Origin: Alphaproteobacteria bacterium
GTDB taxonomy: Bacteria; Pseudomonadota; Alphaproteobacteria; Rhodospirillales; Rhodospirillaceae
DNA: 6,462 nucleotides
Reading direction: 5' to 3'
Assembly: GCA_003250275.1 (NCBI GenBank)
Contig: QKGW01000021.1
Coordinates: 1 to 6,462 of the forward strand
Both the position numbers and the translations under genes were made by a program. Below the pieces are notes generated by a model, which was given only the letters and a program-made list of their open reading frames with translations, had not been told where the DNA came from and searched no databases. Numbering within the stretch: position 1 is the first letter of the stretch; every line of letters starts with the position of its first letter. Below are positions 1 to 5,257 of this stretch, piece by piece.

Positions 1-254
1 CCCATCGGGTCGCCGTGGAGCATCACGCCGGCGATGGTGATGCCGACCGCGCCGAGGCCGGTCCAGACCGCGTAGGCGGTGCCGACCGGGATGCCGCGCA
101 TCGCGAACGAGAGGAAGCTCATGTTGAGCACGGTGAGGGCGCAGGCGCCGCCGATGGTGAGCACCGAAGGGGTAGTCTGGATCGCCTTGAGCGACAGCGC
201 CCAGGCGATTTCGGTGATGACGGCGATGAGCAGAATGATCCAGTGAATCGACAT
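1..254 (-). CDS. SMR-family small multidrug/guanidinium-type transporter, Gdx/SugE-like (3' end cut by window edge)
   Basis: The first 84 residues of a four-helix small multidrug resistance (SMR) protein are visible; the family is usually about 105-110 aa, so roughly the last helix is outside the window. Helix 1 carries the membrane-embedded acidic residue E15 in the context TEIAW, with W18 three residues on, as in SugE/Gdx proteins. The segment PVGTAYAVWTGLGAVG (56-71) is the SMR signature and is closer to Gdx/SugE than to EmrE. Gdx proteins are known as proton-coupled guanidinium exporters of the inner membrane; SMR proteins work as antiparallel dimers and some are encoded as pairs. Any partner would have to lie beyond the left edge. 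The start ATG at 254-252 has GAGG four bases upstream. Compared with E. coli SugE, the loop between helices 1 and 2 is about four residues shorter and the residue aligned with Ser42 is Asn44, so the substrate is uncertain. Family call firm, substrate inferred. Confidence 0.9.
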   Translation of the reverse strand, partial: MSIHWIILLIAVITEIAWALSLKAIQTTPSVLTIGGACALTVLNMSFLSFAMRGIPVGTAYAVWTGLGAVGITIAGVMLHGDPM

Positions 255-314
255 GGGGCCTCGCGGGGTGGTGCAGGCTCGATGTCGGTCGGCGCGCCCG
301 GAAACCCGCAAGAA

Positions 315-351
315 GGCGCGCGGCGGGGAAGTTAGGGACCCGCCGCGCGCC
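315..351 (-). terminator. Strong GC-rich hairpin after the deacetylase gene, probable terminator
   Basis: A perfect 13-bp inverted repeat (315-327 pairs with 339-351) encloses an 11-nt loop. It lies 12 nt beyond the stop codon of the deacetylase gene and before the SMR gene. On the minus strand the stem is followed by TTCTTGCGGG, so there is no proper U-tract. It may be a weak or Rho-assisted terminator, or an mRNA 3'-end stabiliser. It also separates the deacetylase from the SMR gene, which suggests the latter has its own promoter or depends on read-through. Confidence 0.6.
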
Positions 352-363
352 GGTCAAGCGGGT

Positions 364-1422
364 TCAGTCGTCCTTGACGCCGGGCTGGCGCACGCCCTCG
401 GGCAGGTAGAACAGGCGGCCGTACCAGCGCCAGTGGCCGTCGGGGCCGGGGACGGTGCAGTTGATCCGTCCGCGCGTGGTGCCGAAGGGCTTGTCCATCC
501 GCACCTCGACGCGGCGGCCGAGGAGTTCGGTGCGGGTTTCGCCCTCCGCCGAGCTGAAGCACTTGAGGCCGCGCATCGACACCGCGTCGTCGGCGACGGT
601 GAAGCCGAAGGCGGGCGGGTTGGTCGCGAGCGTCGGGTCGGCGGGCGAGAGGTCGGTGACCGGGATCGGCAGCGCGTTGACGATCAGCTTGAAGCGGTCG
701 TCGTCGCCGTAGTGCTCGTTGAGGGCGAAACGCGGCAGGAAGTAGGGGTCGTCGCCCGCCGCGGCGACGCCCGAGTGCTGGCCGAAGGCGGCGGTGTAGG
801 TTTTGCCCGCGGCGGCGATGGTCTCGCGGTTGGCCTCGCCGTAGGGATAGGCGAAGAGGGTCGGCGCGGCGCCGAGTTCGGCCTTGAAGCGGTCGTTCGC
901 GCGGGTCATCTCGCCGGCGGCTTCGGTGGCGGTTTCCTTCGCCATGTGGGCGTGGGTGGCGGAGTGCGCGCCGATGGCGACGCCGTCCTTCTGCAGTTGG
1001 CGCAGCTGGTCCCAGGTGAGGTAGCCGTGGGTGCCCTGGTCGACCGCGTCGGTGGCGACGAAGATCGTCATCGGCCAGCCTCTCGCTTTGAGGCGCGGCC
1101 AGGCGACGGTGAGCGCCGAGGCGTAGGCGTCGTCGACGGTGATCGCCACGGTCTTGGGCGGGATCGGTCGGCCCGCCTTGATCGCGCTGGCGATCTCGGC
1201 GAGCGGCACGACATGGAAACCGCCCTGGGCGAGGAGTTCGAGGTGGCGCTCGAACTGCTCGGTGCGGATGTTGGTGGAGGGAATGCCGGTTTCGCCGAAG
1301 CGGTGGTACATCAGCACCACGGCGGATTTGCCGTCGGCCTCGGGGGCGGCGGCGAGGGCGGGCGCGGCGGCGAGAAGCGCTGTGAGCGCGGTGAGCGCGG
1401 GGCGAAGCATCGGGAACCTCAT
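364..1422 (-). CDS. Secreted polysaccharide deacetylase, carbohydrate esterase family 4 (NodB fold)
   Basis: A 352-aa protein. Residues 1-26 form a signal peptide (two Arg, a long Ala/Leu core, an APALAAA-type cleavage region), so it should act in the periplasm or outside. The NodB/CE4 domain spans about 34-240: VVLMYHRFG (35-43) is typical of the PgaB-like branch; motif 1 is TVDDAY with D97 as the expected catalytic base and D98 as a metal ligand; motif 2 is HSATH with metal ligands H153 and H157; motif 3 is AYPYGEAN (191-198). The family removes N- or O-acetyl groups from glycans. The substrate here (peptidoglycan, chitin-like or exopolysaccharide) cannot be read from the sequence. Residues about 245-352 form a C-terminal domain I do not recognise, with C288 and C322 as a possible disulfide pair. 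The start overlaps the dipeptidase stop as ATGA, suggesting translational coupling. A second in-frame ATG at 1410 (348 aa) has GAGG six bases upstream and may be the true start. Confidence 0.9.
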   Translation of the reverse strand: MRFPMLRPALTALTALLAAAPALAAAPEADGKSAVVLMYHRFGETGIPSTNIRTEQFERHLELLAQGGFHVVPLAEIASAIKAGRPIPPKTVAITVDDAYASALTVAWPRLKARGWPMTIFVATDAVDQGTHGYLTWDQLRQLQKDGVAIGAHSATHAHMAKETATEAAGEMTRANDRFKAELGAAPTLFAYPYGEANRETIAAAGKTYTAAFGQHSGVAAAGDDPYFLPRFALNEHYGDDDRFKLIVNALPIPVTDLSPADPTLATNPPAFGFTVADDAVSMRGLKCFSSAEGETRTELLGRRVEVRMDKPFGTTRGRINCTVPGPDGHWRWYGRLFYLPEGVRQPGVKDD

Positions 1423-1973
1423 CGCATCATCGAGATCGGGAGAACGCTGTCGGAGAGCAGCGGGAAGCGGGCGCGGGCGTCGAAGAGCTGGTAGTGCCAC
1501 CACTCGTTCATGTAGAAATCCCACCCCGCCGCGCTCATCAGCCCGAGCAGCAGGGCGCGGTTGCGCTGCGCCTCGGGCGAAACGTCGGTGCGGGCGTGGT
1601 GCGCCTGGGGCGAGAAGTCGTCGAACGGCGTGCCCATGTCGAGTTCGCGGCCCTCGGGGTCGAGCAGGGTGAGGTCGACGGCGGCGCCGCGGCCGTGCGG
1701 CGAGCCGCGCCGCGGGTCGGCGACGAACTCCGGGTTCGGCGTGTGGTGCCACAGCACCCACTGCGCCTCGGCGGGGCGGAAGGCGTCGAAGATCTTGAGC
1801 CCGAGCCCCTGCGCGGCGGCGAGGTCGCGGGCGCGTTCGAGCTTGGCAAGCGCTTCCGCGTGCAGATAACATGCGGCGCGCTTGTACACCGCCGCTCCGG
1901 TGAAATTGTCGGGGGTGGCGTAGGCAAGGTCGAGAACGACGCCGTGGGCTTCGGGCGTGACTTCGATCAACAT
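1419..1973 (-). CDS. ddpX: D-alanyl-D-alanine dipeptidase, VanX/DdpX family (peptidase M15D)
   Basis: A 184-aa zinc dipeptidase that hydrolyses D-Ala-D-Ala; E. coli DdpX is of similar length. The active site is complete: DAFRP (63-67) holds R66, equivalent to VanX Arg71; SPHGRGAAVD (91-100) supplies zinc ligands H93 and D100; and EWWH (157-160) supplies the catalytic Glu E157 and zinc ligand H160. No signal peptide is visible, so a cytoplasmic location is expected. The gene is first in a two-gene minus-strand unit with the secreted polysaccharide deacetylase, overlapping it by ATGA at 1419-1422. No vanA/vanH or dipeptide-transport genes are nearby, so glycopeptide resistance is not supported. 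Turnover of D-Ala-D-Ala from cell-wall material is the more likely role, but that is inference. The start ATG at 1973-1971 has only a distant GAGG (10 nt away) as ribosome site. It is divergent from tsaB across a 57-bp gap. Confidence 0.92.
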   Translation of the reverse strand: MLIEVTPEAHGVVLDLAYATPDNFTGAAVYKRAACYLHAEALAKLERARDLAAAQGLGLKIFDAFRPAEAQWVLWHHTPNPEFVADPRRGSPHGRGAAVDLTLLDPEGRELDMGTPFDDFSPQAHHARTDVSPEAQRNRALLLGLMSAAGWDFYMNEWWHYQLFDARARFPLLSDSVLPISMMR

Positions 1974-2030
1974 CAATGTACGGCCTCGGTTCTGAACGGG
2001 GGCGGGACCCCGAGCATAGGATTTGCAGGC
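1974..2030. promoter_or_regulatory. Short divergent intergenic region between ddpX and tsaB
   Basis: These 57 bp must carry the start signals for both directions unless promoters sit inside the coding regions. For tsaB, AGGA at 2018-2021 lies nine bases before the ATG and is a usable ribosome site. For ddpX, TATGCT (complement of 2013-2018) is a possible -10 box. A weak -35 candidate, TTGTTC (complement of 2037-2042), sits 18 bp upstream of it, inside the first codons of tsaB. No convincing plus-strand promoter was seen. The assignments are weak pattern matches. Confidence 0.3.
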
Positions 2031-2633
2031 ATGACCGAACAAGTCGAACTTGGTCTTGGCGCCGTGGTGGTGCTCGATACCGCCGGGCGCGCCTGCCAGG
2101 CGGGGGTGTTCGTCGACGGTGCGCTCCGTGCGGCGCGGCGCAGCGAGATGCAGCACGGCCAGGCCGAGGCGCTGCTGCCGATGGTCGAGGCGGTGGTGGC
2201 CGAGGCGGGCGTCGACTACGCCGCGGTGCGCGCGGTGGTCGCGACCGCCGGGCCCGGGTCGTTCACCGGCCTGCGCGTCGGGCTCGCCGCGGCGCAGGGT
2301 CTCGGCCTCGCGATCGGCTGTCCGGTGGTGGCGGTGAGTTCGCTCGCCGCCTGGGCGATGGACGCGAACGGCGCGGTGCGGGTGGCGCTCGATACCCGGC
2401 GCGGCGACGCGTTCGTGCAGGAGTTCGACGCCGAGGGCCGCGCAACCGGCGCGGCGTTCCTCGGCGATGCCGCGCTCGCGGATGGTTCGGTCGGCGATCT
2501 CGCGGGCGGCGTCGCGCCGAGCCTCGCGGGGGTGTTCGCGGCGGCGCTCCGCCCCGAACACCGGCGGCCGCCGCTGCCGATCTATCTGCGCGAAGCCGAC
2601 GCGGTGCCGCAGGGCGGCGCGTCATGCGCCTGA
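2031..2633 (+). CDS. tsaB: tRNA threonylcarbamoyladenosine (t6A37) biosynthesis protein TsaB
   Basis: A 200-aa protein of the ASKHA fold. TsaB partners TsaD (and TsaE) in the cytoplasm to transfer threonylcarbamoyl to A37 of tRNAs reading ANN codons. The diagnostic block is ATAGPGSFTGLRVGLAAAQG (71-90), nearly invariant in TsaB. Also visible are the N-terminal VVLDTAG (13-19), the H42 region after strand 2, and the C-terminal PIYLREADAV (183-192), matching the usual PxYLR ending. It is somewhat shorter than E. coli TsaB (231 aa), with a compact C-terminal half. The reading frame is open far upstream, but that stretch is the antisense of ddpX; the ATG at 2031 is chosen because the protein begins there with the family's first strand and AGGA lies nine bases upstream. 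Its last 10 nt overlap rimI, implying co-translation. tsaD is not in the window. Confidence 0.95.
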   Translation: MTEQVELGLGAVVVLDTAGRACQAGVFVDGALRAARRSEMQHGQAEALLPMVEAVVAEAGVDYAAVRAVVATAGPGSFTGLRVGLAAAQGLGLAIGCPVVAVSSLAAWAMDANGAVRVALDTRRGDAFVQEFDAEGRATGAAFLGDAALADGSVGDLAGGVAPSLAGVFAAALRPEHRRPPLPIYLREADAVPQGGASCA

Positions 2634-3109
2634 TCGCCGCGGGCGCGGCCTACGCCGGGGTGTTCGCGGCGCTGCACGCGCGCTGCTTCGCCGCCGCCTG
2701 GGACGCGGCGGCGTTTTCCGATCTCTTCGCCGGAGCCGGGGTGTTCGGCGCGATCGCCGAGGACGGCGGCGCGCCGCTCGGTTTCGTGCTCTGCCGCGCG
2801 GTCGCCGACGAGGCGGAGATCCTCACCATCGGCGTACTGCCGGAGGGGCGCGGCGCGGGCGTCGGCTCCGCGCTTCTGCGCCATGCGGGCGAGGCGGCGG
2901 CGCGCCTCGGCGCGGCGCGGATGTTCCTCGAAGTTGCGGTGGACAACGCCGCGGCGCTCGCACTCTACGCGCGCGCCGGTTTCGCCCCAGTGGGCACGCG
3001 CCGCGGATATTACCGGGAGTGTCACGAAGGCCGCGTCATCCAAACCGACGCGAGAATTCTTGCGCGAGTTCTCGAAGCGGACGGCGCAACCGACGATCCC
3101 CAGAAGTAA
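2624..3109 (+). CDS. rimI: GNAT N-acetyltransferase, ribosomal protein S18 N-alpha-acetyltransferase RimI
   Basis: A 161-aa single-domain GNAT enzyme that transfers acetyl from acetyl-CoA, in RimI to the N-terminal amine of ribosomal protein S18. The acetyl-CoA pyrophosphate loop is EGRGAGVGSALL (74-85), fitting R/QxxGxG/A. It is preceded by the strand ILTIGVLP (66-73) and followed by FLEVAVDNAAALALYARAGF (101-120) and the RimI-like ending GTRRGYY (124-130). E103 sits in the LEV motif as in RimI. The gene overlaps tsaB by 10 nt; tsaB-rimI is a widespread pair, which supports RimI over other GNATs. AGGG at 2611-2614 can serve as ribosome site. The C-terminal tail after about residue 150 is polar and poorly conserved-looking. 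Substrate assignment rests on motif and neighbour, since GNAT specificity is hard to read from sequence. Confidence 0.9.
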   Translation: MRLIAAGAAYAGVFAALHARCFAAAWDAAAFSDLFAGAGVFGAIAEDGGAPLGFVLCRAVADEAEILTIGVLPEGRGAGVGSALLRHAGEAAARLGAARMFLEVAVDNAAALALYARAGFAPVGTRRGYYRECHEGRVIQTDARILARVLEADGATDDPQK

Positions 3110-3342
3110 ATCGCAGAAAACCGCCAATGCCGACCGAAACGCGCGCCGCCGAATGTTAGCGGGTGATCCGCGAGGTCTGGTCCGCACGTCAGAGTGGTTA
3201 ATCCATTCGGATGAAGGTTTTGGCGAAGCCATAGCCGGAAGTATCAACCCCGGCGTTGGCTCTGCGATTCTCTATCAGGCGCAAATGGATTCCGAAGGTA
3301 GCTTGCGCCACGCCGAGCATTTTACTGTGCACGTTTTTGCGG

Positions 3343-3371
3343 TTGATAAGATTGCCGAGACATTTTATATC
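3343..3371 (+). promoter_or_regulatory. Sigma-70-type promoter candidate for mucR
   Basis: TTGATA at 3343-3348 matches the -35 consensus at five of six bases. TATATC at 3366-3371 matches the -10 at four of six, with the preferred 17-bp spacing. Transcription would begin near 3378, giving a leader of about 27 nt before the mucR ATG. This is the best promoter in the window by simple consensus match and sits in the AT-rich stretch. It has not been scored against alphaproteobacterial promoters. Confidence 0.5.
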
Positions 3372-3390
3372 TCTCTTAATCTCATGATTG

Positions 3391-3396
3391 AAGGGG
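3391..3396 (+). promoter_or_regulatory. Ribosome binding site fixing the mucR start
   Basis: AAGGGG lies eight bases before the ATG at 3405. It supports that start over in-frame upstream candidates such as the ATG at 3153, and the encoded protein begins there with the usual MucR N-terminal region. Confidence 0.65.
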
Positions 3397-3404
3397 TTCG
3401 GTAT

Positions 3405-3818
3405 ATGTCTGGCCAAGAAAGCAAGGAAAGCCTACTTCATCTTACGACGCAAATCGTCGCCGCTCACGTGAGCAAGAACGACGTCGCGATGACCGATCTT
3501 TCGACATTGATTCGTAGTGTTTTTTCGACCTTGTCGACTCTTGGCGAAACTCCGGCGGCGGCGGATCGTCCGCAGCCCGCGATCGCGATCAAGAAATCGG
3601 TGACGCCCGAATACATCATTTGTCTTGAGGACGGGAAAAAGCTCAAGATGCTGAAGCGTCACCTCAAGACCGCCTACGACATGACCCCCGAAGAATACCG
3701 GGAGAAGTGGGGGCTGCCCGCCGACTATCCGATGGTCGCGCCGAACTATGCGCGCCACCGTTCGTCGCTGGCGAAGAAGATCGGACTCGGTACCCGGGCC
3801 CGGCGCGGCGCCGAGTGA
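3405..3818 (+). CDS. mucR: MucR/Ros-family zinc-finger-like transcriptional regulator
   Basis: A 137-aa DNA-binding regulator, a usual length for the family. Residues 9-47 (LLHLTTQIVAAHVS onward) are the N-terminal oligomerisation region. A linker follows, then the Ros-type DNA-binding domain from about 62 to 128: KKSVTPEYIICLEDGKK (63-79), KMLKRHLKTAYDMTPEEYR (81-99), KWGLPADYPMVAPNY (101-115) and LAKKIGLG (122-129). MucR/Ros proteins regulate exopolysaccharide, motility, cell-cycle and virulence genes in alphaproteobacteria and act as H-NS-like silencers at AT-rich sites. Compared with Ros (Cys, Cys, His, His), the ligand positions here are C73, D76 and H86, and the last position reads A90-Y91. 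The fold may therefore be zinc-poor or zinc-free, as reported for some Ros homologues. The 5' half is less GC-rich than neighbouring genes. It is a single gene between tsaB-rimI and fur, preceded by its own promoter candidate. Targets cannot be told from the sequence. Confidence 0.95.
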   Translation: MSGQESKESLLHLTTQIVAAHVSKNDVAMTDLSTLIRSVFSTLSTLGETPAAADRPQPAIAIKKSVTPEYIICLEDGKKLKMLKRHLKTAYDMTPEEYREKWGLPADYPMVAPNYARHRSSLAKKIGLGTRARRGAE

Positions 3819-3841
3819 GCCTGACAATTTGATGGCAGTTC

Positions 3842-3872
3842 ACGGCGGACGACCCCAGGGTCGGTCCGCCGT
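3842..3872 (+). terminator. Hairpin after mucR, probable terminator
   Basis: A stem of about 14 bp with one bulged G: 3842-3855 pairs with 3858-3872, the tip closing over a few bases around CCAG. It begins 24 nt after the mucR stop codon. It is followed by TTGCGCGTTAAGG, which is a poor U-tract, so termination strength is uncertain. The position between mucR and fur supports separate transcription of the two regulators. Confidence 0.6.
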
Positions 3873-3982
3873 TGCGCGTTAAGGCGGTTGCCTGCACAAT
3901 ACCGGAACGGGCACGGCTTTTCAGGCGTGCGATTTCGGACTACTGTCGCGGCGGGGAAGCCCTTAGGGATTGATGACAGGAC
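3873..3982 (+). promoter_or_regulatory. fur upstream region with a dyad
   Basis: This gap must hold the fur promoter if the preceding hairpin terminates. A dyad at 3911-3930 pairs GCACGGCT with AGGCGTGC (seven of eight pairs, TTTC loop). TTTTCA at 3918-3923 and TACTGT at 3941-3946, 17 bp apart, are a weak promoter candidate overlapping the dyad, so a repressor bound there could block initiation. I see no sequence resembling the classical AT-rich Fur box. The AGGA before the fur ATG ends only one base from it; TAGGGA at 3964-3969 is the alternative ribosome site but is 13 bases away. Confidence 0.3.
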
Positions 3983-4414
3983 ATGACCTCACGGATTGAA
4001 AAACGCTGCCTAGAGCTGGGCTTGAAGATGACCGGCCAGCGGCGGGTGATCGCGCAGGTGCTCTCGGATTCCGACGATCACCCCGACGTCGAGGACGTCT
4101 ATCGCCGCGCCACCGAGATCGACCCCAAGATCAGCATCGCCACCGTCTACCGCACCGTGCGGCTGTTCGAGGAAGAGAAGATCCTCGAGCGCCTCGACTT
4201 CGGCGACGGGCGGGCGCGCTACGAGGAAATGTCGGACGATCATCACGATCATCTGATCGACATCGGCAGCGGCAGGGTGATCGAGTTCCAGTGCAAGGAG
4301 ATCGAGGAGTTGCAGCGCAAGATCGCGCTCGACCATGGTTTCCGGCTGGTCGGTCATCGCCTCGAGCTCTACTGCAAGCCGCTCGATGCGAAGCCGCACG
4401 AGTCGAACGACTGA
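3983..4414 (+). CDS. fur: Ferric uptake regulator Fur (alphaproteobacterial Fur/Mur type)
   Basis: A 143-aa metal-responsive repressor; Fur is typically 135-150 aa. The N-terminal winged helix includes KMTGQRRVIAQVL (15-27) and the recognition helix in ISIATVYRTVRLFEE (50-64). The C-terminal dimerisation and metal domain has H33, E81, the cluster HHDH at 87-90, E101, E108 and H125. These are the same positions as the metal ligands of E. coli Fur, so both regulatory sites look intact. There is no CxxC pair: the cysteines are isolated (C9, C104, C130), so the structural zinc site of the CxxC type is absent, as is common in alphaproteobacterial Fur/Mur. In some alphaproteobacteria this orthologue senses manganese rather than iron, so the metal is open. 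It does not look like Irr or Zur. Its stop overlaps a possible in-frame olsB start (TGATG at 4412-4416), and the genes downstream follow closely. Confidence 0.93.
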   Translation: MTSRIEKRCLELGLKMTGQRRVIAQVLSDSDDHPDVEDVYRRATEIDPKISIATVYRTVRLFEEEKILERLDFGDGRARYEEMSDDHHDHLIDIGSGRVIEFQCKEIEELQRKIALDHGFRLVGHRLELYCKPLDAKPHESND

Positions 4415-4461
4415 TGCCGTGTGGCGTGGCACGCGCCCGCCGAGCTGACAACGAGAGTATC

Positions 4462-5253
4462 ATGAACCCGATCGAAGACACCGCCGGCGGCAGCATGGAA
4501 GTCCGTCTGGCCGTCGGTCCGCGCGAAGTCGACGCGGCGCTGGCGCTCCGCTTCCGCGTCTTCTACACCGACGGCGGCGCCAAGGCCTCCGCCGAAACCG
4601 CGGCGATCGAACGCGACAGCGACGCCTTCGACGCGGTCTGCGACCACCTTCTGGTGATCGACCGGTCGCGCGGCGAGGACCCCTCGCAGAACATCGTCGG
4701 CACCTACCGGCTGATGCGCCGTGAGCACGCCGAGAAGATCGGCCGCTTCTACACCGCCGCCGAATACGACATCTCGCGCATCCTCGCGCTGCCCGGCCCG
4801 ATCCTCGAACTCGGGCGCTCGTGCACCGATCCGGGCTACCGCACCCGCTCGACGATGCAGCTGCTCTGGCAGGGCATCGCGCAATACGTCTTCGCCCACG
4901 ACATCGGCATGATGTTCGGCTGCGCGTCGATGAGCGGCACCGATCCCGAGGCGCTCGCCCTCGAACTCAGCTACCTGCACCACTTCCACCGCGCGCCCGA
5001 CGAATTCCGCCCGCGCGCGCTGCCGGCGCTCTACACCGAGATGAACCGGATGGCGAAGGACGCGGTCGCGCCGAAGGCGGCGCTCAGCGCCCTGCCGCCG
5101 CTGATCAAGGGGTATCTCCGCCTCGGCGGCTTCGTCGGCGACGGCGCGGTGGTCGACCACCAGTTCAACACCACCGACGTCTGCGTCATGGTCAAGACCG
5201 ATCTCGTGACGGACAAGTACTTCCGCCACTACGACCGCACCGCGCGCGGCTGA
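4462..5253 (+). CDS. olsB: L-ornithine N-alpha-acyltransferase OlsB (GNAT-like)
   Basis: A 263-aa protein that makes lyso-ornithine lipid by transferring a 3-hydroxyacyl group from acyl carrier protein to the alpha-amine of ornithine. Recognisable OlsB blocks, in order: ALALRFRVFYTDGG (26-39); DAFDAVCDHLLVID (54-67); IVGTYRLMRREHAEKIG (78-94); FYTAAEYDIS (96-105); ILELGRSCTDPGYRTRSTMQ (114-133); MFGCASMSGTDPEALAL (151-167); LSYLHH (169-174); the C-terminal LPPLIKGYLRLGGFVGDGAV (211-230); and DHQFNTTDVCVMVKTD (232-247). The last region, with R220-G223 and the FNTTDV motif, is typical of OlsB and related hemolysin-like GNATs. The start is uncertain. ATG at 4462 has weak AGAG upstream; ATG at 4414 overlaps the fur stop and would add 16 residues; ATG at 4495 would remove 11. 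Only 4 nt separate it from olsA, which encodes the next enzyme. Confidence 0.93.
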   Translation: MNPIEDTAGGSMEVRLAVGPREVDAALALRFRVFYTDGGAKASAETAAIERDSDAFDAVCDHLLVIDRSRGEDPSQNIVGTYRLMRREHAEKIGRFYTAAEYDISRILALPGPILELGRSCTDPGYRTRSTMQLLWQGIAQYVFAHDIGMMFGCASMSGTDPEALALELSYLHHFHRAPDEFRPRALPALYTEMNRMAKDAVAPKAALSALPPLIKGYLRLGGFVGDGAVVDHQFNTTDVCVMVKTDLVTDKYFRHYDRTARG

Positions 5254-5257
5254 GGCG

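Larger units (their letters stand above)
3110..3404 (+). other. AT-richer gap between rimI and mucR, probable mucR regulatory region
   Basis: This 295-bp gap holds no gene I can support. From about 3180 its G+C content falls to near half, against roughly 70% in the flanking genes, with runs such as TTTTATAT. It contains a promoter candidate (3343-3371), a ribosome site for mucR, and a 7-bp inverted repeat with an 18-nt loop (GGCGCAA at 3278-3284, TTGCGCC at 3303-3309). No clear rimI terminator is visible. MucR proteins are known to bind AT-rich DNA, including their own promoters, so this may be an autoregulatory target (inference). The mucR frame is open through the whole gap, but its third codon positions lack the strong G/C bias of real genes here. 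Confidence 0.55.

Noticed and set aside
255..363. Possible guanidine riboswitch upstream of the SMR gene
   Set aside because: I looked for ykkC-type or paired ACGR-loop hairpins in the leader and saw none; only the GC-rich hairpin assigned to the deacetylase 3' end is present.
253..1494. Long plus-strand open frame of 413 codons
   Set aside because: It is the antisense of the deacetylase gene, is rich in Gly/Arg/Val repeats and shows no family motif; long shadow frames are expected at this G+C content.
1419..1973. Vancomycin-resistance cluster suggested by the VanX-like gene
   Set aside because: There is no VanH, VanA-type ligase or VanRS two-component system, and the neighbours are a deacetylase and tsaB; glycopeptide resistance is not expected in such a Gram-negative genome.
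1494..2030. Upstream in-frame extension of tsaB
   Set aside because: This stretch is antisense to ddpX; TsaB's first strand begins just after the ATG at 2031, which has its own ribosome site.
3198..3416. Minus-strand 72-codon frame in the rimI-mucR gap
   Set aside because: It lacks a good ribosome site, has no G/C third-position bias, covers the mucR promoter and start, and matches no family I know.
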